From Rhizobium vallis (GTDB taxonomy: Bacteria > Pseudomonadota > Alphaproteobacteria > Rhizobiales > Rhizobiaceae): a stretch of DNA of 64,000 nt. The notes beneath the pieces are model-generated. The model was not told the DNA's origin, made no database searches, and saw nothing but the letters and a program-made list of their open reading frames with translations. Both the position numbers and the translations under genes were made by a program. Below are positions 51,601-59,708 of the stretch, in pieces (positions within the stretch are counted from its first letter, which is position 1; each line of letters opens with the position of its first letter). The stretch spans positions 310,001 through 374,000 of the forward strand of contig NZ_ML133691.1 in NCBI RefSeq assembly GCF_003985155.1, given 5' to 3'.

Positions 51601-52056
51601 GGTCAACTGATGGGTGCTGTCCCTGTGCCAGTTGCAAACCTCCTGCGAGCAAATCCAGTTGGGCGTCGTCAAGCGGATCAGGCGGTCGATCCAGTCGTCG
51701 CCATCGCTAATGCTTGTGCCGCTCGGTGTCGTTGTTGCGAACGACAGGGCCTCCGGGCCATGGCGATGTCGAATGTCGCGCAGCCGTTCGCCGATTTCAC
51801 GATATGCCTCTTCCCAAGTAATACGGACCCACCCAGGATCTCCTCCGGTCTTTGGCTTGGTTCGACGCTGCGGGTAGAGAAGCCGATCCGGGCTGTAGAG
51901 GATTTCGGGAGCGGCCTTGCCTTTCACGCAAAGCGATTTGCCCGTCGGGTGTTCGGGGAGCGGACCCGCTCCTATGAGCTTGCCGTCACTTACGGTAAAC
52001 GTCGCGCCGCAGCGCGATTTGCAAAGAGCACACCAGCCAGCAATCTGTTCAGTCAT
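48649..52056 (-). CDS. Molybdopterin oxidoreductase fused to flavin reductase and 2Fe-2S ferredoxin
   Basis: A 1135-residue three-part protein from ATG 52056, six bases after GGAG. Residues 1-780 form a DMSO-reductase-family molybdoenzyme with a [4Fe-4S] set (Cys9, Cys12, Cys16, Cys43) and a candidate Mo ligand Cys141 in SQEVCNWHRD. Residues about 805-1035 form a ferredoxin-reductase module with RCYSLVGS for flavin, GGIGITPMICYLE and FFCGPPPMT for NAD(P). Residues about 1045-1135 are a plant-type ferredoxin with CRAGQCESC and a later Cys near 1120-1123. No Tat signal is visible, so it is probably cytoplasmic. It looks like a self-sufficient NAD(P)H-linked enzyme whose substrate is unknown. 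Confidence 0.88.
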   Translation of the reverse strand: MTEQIAGWCALCKSRCGATFTVSDGKLIGAGPLPEHPTGKSLCVKGKAAPEILYSPDRLLYPQRRTKPKTGGDPGWVRITWEEAYREIGERLRDIRHRHGPEALSFATTTPSGTSISDGDDWIDRLIRLTTPNWICSQEVCNWHRDSTHQLTVGTSVPYPDWARTDLVVLWGFNPSSVWLDQATQVAAARARGAKVLVVDPRRFGFAIGADHWLRVRPGSDGILMLGMIRHILETEQYDKAFIQRWSNGAFLVRKDTGRFLRGRDIDADAPPDSYVVSSEAGLQFVTKNDEADGEKLLGANLASSIVVDGRNGAIECRTSFEHFRAAACARTLEGVSAATWVPVEDIIAAANTLGQSKSAAYYTWTGLCQHATATQTDRALASLMSLKGCYDTPGGNVLLPSQPVNKIHGDHLLDPELLRKTVGIDERPLGPPGVGRVVAHDFYSAVLDSKPYKVRALVDFGLNLAVSHGDSSRGRDALAALDFYVHCDIFENPSSRFADILLPVNTFYERDAMRVGFTSGLAAEEHIQYRPKLVEPAGETRSDAEIAFAIADELGLREQFFGGSIDAGRQYILQPLGIDLEELKKTPGGIRRPLEQRYRKYAEVADGSVTGFKTETGLVELYSEVLARENDPPVPDFLESDLPGNEEYPFALTTAKTVYYCHSQHRNIPSLRKREPDPSVFLAPETADELLLEEGDWANVVTAKGWITMRVKHDKSLHPRVVRASYGWWQANREMSLPGYDPFTNGGSNYNMLLDSTRLDRVSGSSPHRSLSCNVVAVNPRPKHLHGWRGFRDMQVVRTQRVADEVTAIWIQASDGGVLPDYQPGQHITVQTDDPNSGEQLIRCYSLVGSAVEEGRKTYQIAVRFVPRPHNRPDLPDGRMSSVMNRHLSVDHKIQVQAPSGRFVIPAESARPIVLVAGGIGITPMICYLETIATLAQQPRVHLVYANRSRETEAFADRLTELKARIPSLTITRVWEAGEGELPYGVRVGFASVTDILVDDLKEAPEVFFCGPPPMTAALRKALIEAGDSSELVLEEAFTAVQGDVSKLPEGPFKITFAKSDKTVIWKRENGSLLELAEAQGIKITNGCRAGQCESCEVRILGGECTHRIEVNHDGGETCLACQAVPTADLLIDA

Positions 52057-52232
52057 TGCCATCTCCAATAAATCTGTTCGGGTTCAGCGCGAACTAGGCG
52101 CACGCGGTGGGCGTGGTATTGGCACGAACGAAGGAATCCTAAAAGAGTACCGACCGAACTCGACCGACGGGGTGCATGCGGCCTGTACCATCACTCCTCC
52201 CGCTTTCGCTGTTGCCGTGCGATCAACATCCG

Positions 52233-53363
52233 TCAACGCATCAGCGATCGCGCCTCCTCGACCCCGAACGCCGGCGGCCGAGTGCACGTCGTGCTAATAT
52301 CGATCGCCCTGCCCTCCTCGGCAGCCAGGAGAATCGAGGTCAGGATATCGATCGTATGCAGCGCTCGGTCGAGCGAGCAGCGGTGATCGCGACCAGTGTC
52401 GATGCCATCCATCATGTCCGCGAGGCCCGCGCCGCGATAGTTCGCCAGCGTGCCCCAGCTAAATTCATAATTCGTAGCCGTCAGCGGGTGATCCCACTCT
52501 TCAACCCTGGGCGAGCGGTCTTCGCCAGCCAACTCAATTGGCCCACCGAAATAGTTGGAATCGGGAAGAAATATCGAACCCTTCGTGCCATAGAGCTCCA
52601 TGTTCTCATGACGACTTGCCCAGACATCCCAACTAGCCATCAGAGCTACTTGCGCACCTGTGACGAATTCGAGAATGGCATTCACGTTGGTCATAACGCT
52701 AACCGGCACTTTCTCGCCGCGTCGCTGGCCACTGCCAATGACGCGCTCGTCCCTAGCCTTGTTGCCAAGGGCGACGACGCGCTTCACCGGGCCTATTAAG
52801 TTGACGAGGTTGGTGACGTAATAGGGGCCAAGATCGAGAATTGGGCCGCCACCGGGCTGGAAGAAGAAATCCGGGTTCGGGTGCCACATTTCCATGCCCG
52901 GCCCGAGCACGTGGGCCGTACCAGACGTAATTTCTCCAATCTTGCCAGCATCAATTAGGCTGCGGGCAAGTTGGTGTGATCCACCAAGATAAGTATCGGG
53001 CGCAGAACCGATACGCAAATTCCTCGCATTGGCGATGCTGCGCAGGTCCTCGCCCTGCTTAACTGTCAGCACGAAGGGTTTTTCCGAATAAACATGCTTG
53101 CCGGCTTCAAGAGCCTGCTTGGAGACAGGATAATGTGCCGACGGGATCGTCAAATTGAGAACCACGTCTACGGCGGGACTGGCGAGCAGTGCTTCAATTT
53201 CCAGCGCATCGACACCGAACTTCTCGGCCCGTGACTTTGCCGTGGCCATGTTGATGTCGGTACAGGCAACAACCTTCAGATTTCGGTAAAGAGGGATCAG
53301 CCTGAAATAGGCTTCTGATATGTCTCCGCAACCGACGATGCCAACCCCATATTCCTTTTTCAT
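52233..53363 (-). CDS. Gfo/Idh/MocA-family oxidoreductase
   Basis: A 376-residue NAD(P)-dependent dehydrogenase. The N-terminal Rossmann loop is GVGIVGCGDIS, the catalytic EKP motif occurs in HVYSEKPFVL, and the C-terminal substrate domain includes HPNPDFFFQPGGGPILDLGPYYV with a potential catalytic His/Asp. It acts on sugars, inositols or glycosides. A decayed copy exists at 47134-47393. The 3' remnant of an isomerase just upstream shows that the ancestral operon order was isomerase then dehydrogenase. It follows the ABC-importer operon in the same direction. Confidence 0.92.
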   Translation of the reverse strand: MKKEYGVGIVGCGDISEAYFRLIPLYRNLKVVACTDINMATAKSRAEKFGVDALEIEALLASPAVDVVLNLTIPSAHYPVSKQALEAGKHVYSEKPFVLTVKQGEDLRSIANARNLRIGSAPDTYLGGSHQLARSLIDAGKIGEITSGTAHVLGPGMEMWHPNPDFFFQPGGGPILDLGPYYVTNLVNLIGPVKRVVALGNKARDERVIGSGQRRGEKVPVSVMTNVNAILEFVTGAQVALMASWDVWASRHENMELYGTKGSIFLPDSNYFGGPIELAGEDRSPRVEEWDHPLTATNYEFSWGTLANYRGAGLADMMDGIDTGRDHRCSLDRALHTIDILTSILLAAEEGRAIDISTTCTRPPAFGVEEARSLMR

Positions 53364-53366
53364 TGT

Positions 53367-53520
53367 GCCACCTCAGAGCGCCTTGATGGTTTAAATCGAT
53401 CGCGTCGCCAGGCGCACGAGATCTGATGGGTTGTCGTGCTCAACGACAAATTGTTTCGCATAGGTGTTCCTGCAGGTCGCAAACATCGATTCCCATTCAT
53501 GGCGCCATGGCCGACAACGG
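53367..53520 (-). pseudogene. 3' remnant of a sugar isomerase gene
   Basis: The minus-strand translation TCRNTYAKQFVVEHDNPSD and LVRLATRSI matches the C-terminus of the isomerase at 46358-47119, then a TAA replaces a Lys codon before TIKAL and the original stop. Upstream the match continues in another frame (VVGHGAM against DVGYGTV), showing a one-base deletion near 53490. The 5' part of the gene is gone. Confidence 0.88.
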
Positions 53521-53547
53521 CGGAGCGTCTGCCAAAAGCGCGTCCGT

Positions 53548-54624
53548 TTATGACAGCAAGGCCAGAGTGCGTTTCTCTTGCGCTGATCGGGCGGCTGTGT
53601 CGACGATGCGTTGGGCAATCAGGCATAATTCCGGATCGAGTGGCCCAGTGATCGGCTCGCCTCTGCGGATACAACCCGCAACATACTCGATAACGTTGCG
53701 GCGGCGTACAGGCAGCGGCTCGGCGGGCACCTTCGTCGGTTTTGGCTGCGCACGTGTCTGCACCGTTACGTGATCGGCATAATCTTGGCTGGCGATGGTC
53801 CCGTCGGAGCCAACAAACACGAATCCGCAAGATGGCTGCGGTTGTATGGTCCAAGGATCGGTGAATGTACCCCATCGTGTTTCCATCTTGGACAGCCCGC
53901 GTGCATATCGACAAACCGTGATCGAGTGCTGGTCGACTTCGACGTTTTGGGTCACGTCGATCGTAGACGTTACTTCCAAAGGCGCCTCTCCGTTCATGTA
54001 CCAAGTGCCGAGCGTTGCGCCGTATCCCAAGTAGTCAAGCAGGGAGCCGCCGCCTGAATCCTTCTTGTACCACCACGATGTGGGTTTCTGTTGATCGACT
54101 TCTTCTCTAGTAACTTCGACCTTATCCGCCAGATGATAGAGCGGCCCGCGATTGCCATCATAGAAATGCACTTCGTTCAACGTGCCGATCACGCCTTGAT
54201 CAATAAGGCGTTTAGCCGTCATATGACTTTCGACCCAAGCAAGTGGCCAGTTGATCGCCAGGAGTTTGCCGGTTGGCTTGACCGCCGCGATCATCCGTCT
54301 TGCGTCCGCGGTCGAAGCTGCAAATGGTTTTTCGACAACGACGTGGACCCCGTAAGCAGCTAGGCGCTCCGTGTAATTCGCATGCTCAGCGGTAGCCACG
54401 CAAAGAATTGCAAGGTCTGGTTTTGCCTCCTTCATGCAGGCGTCGAAATCGGCGAAGATCCGATCCTCCGAAATCGAGAAGTTCTCGATGGCGCTCACCA
54501 TCTTGTTGCGATCGGGATCAAAGATCCCGACAATTTCGGTGTCGGCGTTTCCATGCACCAGGCGTAAGAGATCGCCCATATGCATGTGATCGAAACTGAT
54601 ACCGGCGACTCTCAGTTTTGCCAT
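53548..54624 (-). CDS. Gfo/Idh/MocA-family oxidoreductase
   Basis: A 358-residue dehydrogenase starting MAKLRVAGISFDHMHMGDLL. The Rossmann loop is atypical, but the catalytic EKP is clear in VHVVEKPFAAST, and DSGGGSLLDYLGYGATLGTWYM corresponds to the substrate domain. It starts 3 bp after the last permease gene of the ribose-type importer, so it probably oxidises the imported sugar or sugar acid. It is only distantly similar to the neighbouring Gfo/Idh protein. Confidence 0.9.
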   Translation of the reverse strand: MAKLRVAGISFDHMHMGDLLRLVHGNADTEIVGIFDPDRNKMVSAIENFSISEDRIFADFDACMKEAKPDLAILCVATAEHANYTERLAAYGVHVVVEKPFAASTADARRMIAAVKPTGKLLAINWPLAWVESHMTAKRLIDQGVIGTLNEVHFYDGNRGPLYHLADKVEVTREEVDQQKPTSWWYKKDSGGGSLLDYLGYGATLGTWYMNGEAPLEVTSTIDVTQNVEVDQHSITVCRYARGLSKMETRWGTFTDPWTIQPQPSCGFVFVGSDGTIASQDYADHVTVQTRAQPKPTKVPAEPLPVRRRNVIEYVAGCIRRGEPITGPLDPELCLIAQRIVDTAARSAQEKRTLALLS

Positions 54625-54627
54625 GGC

Positions 54628-55605
54628 CTACCCCCTATCCGTCGCGCGCACGTAAATGGCGGTGACTAGCAGGATGATGAGCCCGAATATGATGCGCCGC
54701 GCGCCCTCAGGCATCTGTAACATGGTGAGCATGGTGGCAAGCACCGCGAGTATCAGCGCGCCGACGATGGTGCCGCCATAACCCCCACGTCCGCCAAAAA
54801 TAGAGGTTCCGCCCACCACAGCTGCAGCGACCGACGGAAGATCCAGCGGCAAGGCAAGTGAGAGCGATGCCGTTTTCACGACACCGAGATACAGGAGACC
54901 GGTGAGTCCCGCGATGAACGCCGAGAGCGCGTAGAGAGCAAGATGCACCTGCCACACTCTGACACCCGAGAGGCGCGCTGCCTCTTCATTGGCGCCGACC
55001 GCATAAAGGAGCCTTCCGAAACCGGTCCGGCGCTGGCCCCAGATCAACAGTGCAGCAAAGGGCACGAAGAGCGCCAATGCGTTCGGCACGCCCCAAGTAC
55101 GTCCGGTTCCAAGCCAAGCCAGGAACACCGGAATGAGTGTGCCGCTCGAAATTACATATCGCTGATAAACGAGCAAGCATCCAACGCCAATAAGGCCTGT
55201 GCCAAGCGTCATGATCAGCGGATGCACTCGGCAAACGGCGATTCCGAAGCCACTGAGCAACCCGACGAGCACCGCGCAAAGCAGGGCCACGGTGATGGCC
55301 GCCGGGACACCGATCTGTGGTGTGAGCGTGGCGGTGACGAATGCCGAGATCGTTGCAACGGTACCTGCTGATAGATCTATGCCTCCGGTGAGCATCGTGA
55401 GTGTCTGGCAAGCAGCAAGCATCGCAAGTGGGATGGCAAATCTGACGGTATTGCCTAGCCAGAGCGGATTCACGATACCGGGCTGCATAAGCTCGAGGAG
55501 ACCAATCAGCCCCATGAGGAGCGCGAGCAGAGGAATGAGTGGGTTGCCAGCCAATACGCGCTTGAAATTTACCAATGTCGGCGCTTGCGCCATTGAGTTG
55601 CTCAT
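54628..55605 (-). CDS. ABC permease, ribose/xylose (RbsC) family
   Basis: A 325-residue permease with about eight to ten hydrophobic segments. It shows LTGGIDLSAGTVATISAF, the conserved RbsC loop, and VGGTSIFGGRGGYGGTIVGALIL near the C-terminus. Its ATG overlaps the stop of the preceding permease by 4 bp. With the second permease it forms a heterodimeric inner-membrane channel for a carbohydrate or sugar acid. Confidence 0.93.
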   Translation of the reverse strand: MSNSMAQAPTLVNFKRVLAGNPLIPLLALLMGLIGLLELMQPGIVNPLWLGNTVRFAIPLAMLAACQTLTMLTGGIDLSAGTVATISAFVTATLTPQIGVPAAITVALLCAVLVGLLSGFGIAVCRVHPLIMTLGTGLIGVGCLLVYQRYVISSGTLIPVFLAWLGTGRTWGVPNALALFVPFAALLIWGQRRTGFGRLLYAVGANEEAARLSGVRVWQVHLALYALSAFIAGLTGLLYLGVVKTASLSLALPLDLPSVAAAVVGGTSIFGGRGGYGGTIVGALILAVLATMLTMLQMPEGARRIIFGLIILLVTAIYVRATDRG

Positions 55606-56576
55606 TGTCTCGCCGTCCTTGTCATGAGCACGGCGCCGATCATTACAACGACTACCATGATTATCCCTTCGATGATGACTGTCACGTTTGGATCAACGGC
55701 GAGCAAAGTGAGATCAAGTCGAACCAATCGCAGTACGAACACTGCAAGGATTGGTCCAAGAATGCTCCCACGGCCGCCGCCGAGAACCACGCCCCCCAAA
55801 ACTACTGCCGCCACGCTCGCAAGTAGATATGGGCCGGGGATCGGCTCGCCTATCCCTGTGCTCATTGTGACCGCAAGTCCGCCGAGTGCCGCGAAAAGGC
55901 CGGCAAGCGCGTAAGCTGCGATGCGTACCCATCCTACCGGTACGCCCGATCTAAAGGCAGCCACTCTGTCACTGCCGATGGAATAGAGCATGAGGCCCAG
56001 CTTCGAGCGCCGAATGGGAATCCAGATGACGGCAACGCAAACGATGAGGAATACGATTGCCTTCGGCAACCACCCCGTCAGCCCCGGAGACACGCCGGGT
56101 AGGGTCGTGCCGCCTACAATGAGACTCCGAAGCCAGGACGCGGCAGCTCCACCTGGAGCATTTAGGATAAGGAGGGCTACGCCTTGCCAAACGAAAAGCA
56201 TGGCAAGTGTCACCACGATATCGGGCACGCGCGTTACGACAATAAGCGCGCCGTTCAAAGCGCCCATGGCAAGCCCGAGAACCAACACGAAAACGACTAC
56301 GAGAACCGCTTCGGTCTCGTTGGTACCGGTCATCAGAACGGCCGCAGTCACACTTACCACCGCCATCACGGCAGCGATTGAGAGATCTATGCCTCCGGCG
56401 ATGATGACGATTGCCATACCGGCCGTCGCGAAGGCGAACGGCAGCGCGGCGCGGGCTAGCGACTCGAGCCCGGAGAAGCCGAAATCGGCCTGAAGGAGTT
56501 TGGCGAGGGCTGCAAGTACCAGCAGCATTACGACGAGTCCCATGACCCATCCATGTCTAGAAACAAGTCGATTCAT
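55602..56576 (-). CDS. ABC permease, ribose/xylose (RbsC) family
   Basis: A 324-residue permease with the family loops IIAGGIDLSIAAVMAVVS and LGGVVLGGGRGSILGPILAVFVL. It overlaps both the ATPase stop and the next permease start by 4 bp, so the three proteins are translationally coupled. Confidence 0.93.
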   Translation of the reverse strand: MNRLVSRHGWVMGLVVMLLVLAALAKLLQADFGFSGLESLARAALPFAFATAGMAIVIIAGGIDLSIAAVMAVVSVTAAVLMTGTNETEAVLVVVFVLVLGLAMGALNGALIVVTRVPDIVVTLAMLFVWQGVALLILNAPGGAAASWLRSLIVGGTTLPGVSPGLTGWLPKAIVFLIVCVAVIWIPIRRSKLGLMLYSIGSDRVAAFRSGVPVGWVRIAAYALAGLFAALGGLAVTMSTGIGEPIPGPYLLASVAAVVLGGVVLGGGRGSILGPILAVFVLRLVRLDLTLLAVDPNVTVIIEGIIMVVVVMIGAVLMTRTARQ

Positions 56577-58075
56577 GCGTGCACCGCCGCTTTTTCACCA
56601 AGTCCATGGGCCGCACGGAGGAGGTTCGCTTCCGTGGCCTCTGCCGCGCTAATGATATCGACCACGCGTCCATTGAATATCACCACGGCACGGTCGCAGG
56701 CAGCCTGGATCTCGCCAAGTTCCGATGTGTAGTAGAGAACCGATGTTCCTTGCGATGCCAACTCACGCACGAGATCGTAAATCTGACGCTTCGTTCGCAC
56801 ATCGATGCCACGCGACGGGTCGAACAGAAGAAGCGTTTCAATTCCGCTGGCTATCCAGCGCGCGATCGTTACCTTCTGCTGATTGCCACCCGACAGTCGA
56901 CGTACTTCGCCCTGCGCGCGCATGTCGATCTGCATCCGCTCAACGGCCGGGCCGACGCGTCGGGTCTCATCACCCATTGCGACCGGCCCCCATTTTCTGA
57001 AGCGCGCGAACTGAGGGATGGCGATGTTTTCCCGCACCGACCGGGACATGGCCAGTGCATGCGCACGATCGCCAGGTACCAAGCCTATACCCAAAGCGAT
57101 CGCGTCCGCCGGGTGATGGAATGACACCTGGCTGCCGTCGACTTCAATTGTCCCCTTAGCGGCTCGCCTGTTGCCAGAAAGCGCATCGAATAGTTCGTCC
57201 TGCCCCTGCCCTTCCAAGGCGACAACGCCAAGTACCTCACCTTTGTGAAGGTCAAGCGAGACGTCTTCGAGTCGGGCGCCGGTTCCAAGATTGCGCACGC
57301 GCAGGCGAGGGATTTTGTCCTCCGCGGCTTTTCTTGTCTCACGTGCTTCGAACACAGCGGCGCTGATAGCGGCGCCAAGCATTAGCTCAACAGCACGCTC
57401 TTCCACACCTGGCACGATCGCGAGATCTCCTACAGTGGCGCCATCGCGCAGGATCGTGGTTCGATCGCAGATGCCCGCTATCTCGGCGAACCGGTGTGAG
57501 ATGTAGATGATCGCACATCCGTTGTCGGCCTGCTGGCGGACAACCTTCAAAACACGCTCGACAAGATTGGACGGTAAAGCGGCAGTCATTTCGTCAAGGA
57601 GAAGAACGTCCGGCTTGCTCGCGATTGCGCGGGCGAGATCGAGAATGCGCAACGTCGCGAGCGGCAAATTCTTGATAGTCTCCCCGAGATCGAGGTCGAT
57701 AATGCCAAGTTCTCGCACCCAATGCTGGAACGGTTCAGCGGAAATGTTGCAGAGGCGCAGGTTATCTCCCACAGTCAGATCTGGGATGAGGGATGGTTCC
57801 TGATAGACCGGCACCAGGCCAGATCGTCGCGCTTCTGCAGGAGACCCTACATGCGCCTCACGCCCATGTATACGAACATGGCCGCCGTCAGGCTTCAACG
57901 CGCCGGTCAGAATTTTGACGAAGGTCGACTTACCCGCGCCGTTCGCCCCCATCAGCGCGACCACCTCTCCGCGGTTAACGCGGAGCGATGCATCGCGAAG
58001 CGCTATGACGGCGCCGAAGTGTTTGGAGACGGAGGCTGCATCAAGGACCGGTGTTTGGACATCGGCTGTCATCAT
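56573..58075 (-). CDS. ABC transporter ATP-binding protein, RbsA/MglA type (two ATPase domains)
   Basis: A 500-residue tandem ATPase from ATG 58075; a second ATG follows directly. The first domain has Walker A GANGAGKSTFVKIL and Walker B DVLLLDEMTAAL. The second has the degenerate phosphate loop ALEGQGQDELF, the signature LSGGNQQKVTIARWI and Walker B ETLLLFDPSRGIDV. This is the standard RbsA arrangement in which only one site is fully catalytic. A stem-loop separates it from the binding-protein gene upstream. Confidence 0.94.
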   Translation of the reverse strand: MMTADVQTPVLDAASVSKHFGAVIALRDASLRVNRGEVVALMGANGAGKSTFVKILTGALKPDGGHVRIHGREAHVGSPAEARRSGLVPVYQEPSLIPDLTVGDNLRLCNISAEPFQHWVRELGIIDLDLGETIKNLPLATLRILDLARAIASKPDVLLLDEMTAALPSNLVERVLKVVRQQADNGCAIIYISHRFAEIAGICDRTTILRDGATVGDLAIVPGVEERAVELMLGAAISAAVFEARETRKAAEDKIPRLRVRNLGTGARLEDVSLDLHKGEVLGVVALEGQGQDELFDALSGNRRAAKGTIEVDGSQVSFHHPADAIALGIGLVPGDRAHALAMSRSVRENIAIPQFARFRKWGPVAMGDETRRVGPAVERMQIDMRAQGEVRRLSGGNQQKVTIARWIASGIETLLLFDPSRGIDVRTKRQIYDLVRELASQGTSVLYYTSELGEIQAACDRAVVIFNGRVVDIISAAEATEANLLRAAHGLGEKAAVHA

Positions 58076-58108
58076 TAGGATCTCTACGTGCAACTGTGGA
58101 ATAGAAAT

Positions 58109-58135
58109 GGGGCTTCCGGCCTTACCGGAAGCCCC
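58109..58135 (-). terminator. Stem-loop between the binding-protein and ATPase genes
   Basis: A perfect 11-bp stem (GGGGCTTCCGG and complement) with a 5-nt loop, followed on the minus strand by ATTTCTATT. It begins 7 bp after the binding-protein stop. It probably stabilises the binding-protein message and attenuates the ATPase and permease genes. Confidence 0.65.
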
Positions 58136-58141
58136 GCCCAA

Positions 58142-59161
58142 TCACTCGCCGGGACCTTTACACGCGATGATTTGCTCCATCGAGTAGTGCGTCCAGCCCG
58201 GGATCGAGACGCTCACAGGCCATTCGGGGCTGAGGTTCGGGCTTTGGGCGGCAGCTATCAATGCCTTGCCCTCATCGGTCGTGTTATCCCAAACAACAGG
58301 GTCTACCAACACGGTCTTATTAGCGGGCTTTTTGCCGTCGAGGATTTGGATTGCGAGAGCGACTCCAGCACCACCGACCGAGCCCGGATTAGTGACCGCT
58401 GCACCCTTGAGATCTTGTACCGTGGTCAACTGCGAAACGAAGCCGGCTGTGTCGGCACCCACGATCGGAACCAGTGGCGTACCGGACTCGGTGAACGCAT
58501 CAACGATCACATTGTCGACACCTGAGGTCCAAACGCCATCGAACTTCATGCCAGAAGCGATGATATCGTTCATCTGCTGCTTGCCCTGATCCTGCTGCCA
58601 GCCCGTAAATACTTCCTTGGCAACCGTGATGCCCGGGAATTCAGCGAGCGCGCGCTTGAAGCCTTTATCGCGGTCATTGTCAGCACCCGCGCCGGCAGCG
58701 CCCCGCATGTAAACCACTGCACCTTTCCCGCCAAGTTTTTCGAACAGCCATTTGGCGCCGAGATAGGCATACTGCTCCTGGTTGTTGGAGAGAATATATG
58801 CGGACGGCTCCGTGACGGCCTGATCGACGGCGACCACCACAATGCCCTTATCGGTCGCTTCCTTGATGGCGGCATTGACGCCTTCGGCATTAGCCGGATT
58901 GACGACGATGGCGTTGACGCCTGCCTGGATCAGGTTGCGGATGTCTTCGAGCTGACCTGCTGCATCGGTGTTGCGATGAGCGATGTTCAACGAGCTGACT
59001 TTGCCTGAAGCGAGCGCTTCGGCTTTCATCGCGCAAACCATCTCTTCGCGCCAGCCGTTGCCCTGCACAGAGTTTGAGACTCCGATTTTGTAACCGGCGT
59101 GGGCGCTTGTAACTCCCATCAACAAGCCCGCGAAGGCCGTTCCAATCAATAGTTTCTTCAT
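58142..59161 (-). CDS. Sugar ABC transporter substrate-binding protein (RbsB-like)
   Basis: A 339-residue secreted protein starting MKKLLIGTAFAGLLMGVTSAHA at ATG 59161, six bases after GGGAG, with a signal peptide of about 22 residues cleaved after AHA. The mature protein has GVSNSVQGNGWREEM, GVNAIVVNPANAEGVN and VDQAVTEPSAYILSNNQEQY, typical of type-1 periplasmic sugar-binding folds. It is first in a seven-member minus-strand run (SBP, ATPase, two permeases, two Gfo/Idh genes, with a pseudogene between). DenD is divergent, so a tetronate-type ligand is plausible. Confidence 0.93.
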   Translation of the reverse strand: MKKLLIGTAFAGLLMGVTSAHAGYKIGVSNSVQGNGWREEMVCAMKAEALASGKVSSLNIAHRNTDAAGQLEDIRNLIQAGVNAIVVNPANAEGVNAAIKEATDKGIVVVAVDQAVTEPSAYILSNNQEQYAYLGAKWLFEKLGGKGAVVYMRGAAGAGADNDRDKGFKRALAEFPGITVAKEVFTGWQQDQGKQQMNDIIASGMKFDGVWTSGVDNVIVDAFTESGTPLVPIVGADTAGFVSQLTTVQDLKGAAVTNPGSVGGAGVALAIQILDGKKPANKTVLVDPVVWDNTTDEGKALIAAAQSPNLSPEWPVSVSIPGWTHYSMEQIIACKGPGE

Positions 59162-59422
59162 GACTTTCTCCCAGTCTTGAGCACCATGTTCCAAAGGTTC
59201 CAAGACATCCTGCGCCGATCGGGTTACCCCTTGTAACGGCCGGACGTCGCCAAACTTGCCATCCATCATTCTGCCATGTGCTTGCTTGTTTGAGCGGATT
59301 AGCCGCAAAGCATAACACATAGCTGCAATGATGAACTTGCCACCATCAGGGCCAACTATACTGAGCCTGAAGACGGCGATTTTACCTCTATCTGCTGATA
59401 TCCAGTGGCCTCCGTTAAAATC

Positions 59423-59483
59423 TATCTCAGCGCTAACATAAAGTACTTGCCCGAAGCAAGAAAAAAATGTTAGCGCTGAGATA
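59423..59483. promoter_or_regulatory. Paired operators flanking the binding-protein promoter
   Basis: Two 17-bp arms, TATCTCAGCGCTAACAT and its exact reverse complement, are separated by 27 bp. Each arm centres on AGCGCT, so it can be read as two LacI-type sites in opposite orientation, 43 bp centre to centre (about four helical turns). On the minus strand TTTCTT and TATGTT with 17-bp spacing fit a promoter for the binding-protein gene, whose -10 overlaps one arm. The leader would be about 260 nt. The rest of the 59162-59708 gap shows no gene. Confidence 0.75.
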
Positions 59484-59708
59484 AATTTGGGGCAGCGAGG
59501 TTGTGCCGTGAATTTAGGAACATTTCTGAGCGAGATAATGGTCATGCCACCTCCTCTCCCCGAGGCGGATTCCGACGTGGCGAGTCCGGTCGATGCCTAG
59601 AACACCGCCTCAAAAGTCGTCCGCATTGAGAGCTTCGTCAGACCGGATCAAGGAACGAGATGTGCGACGTCGAACAACCGAAACGTCTTGGAAGGAAAGG
59701 AGAATCTT

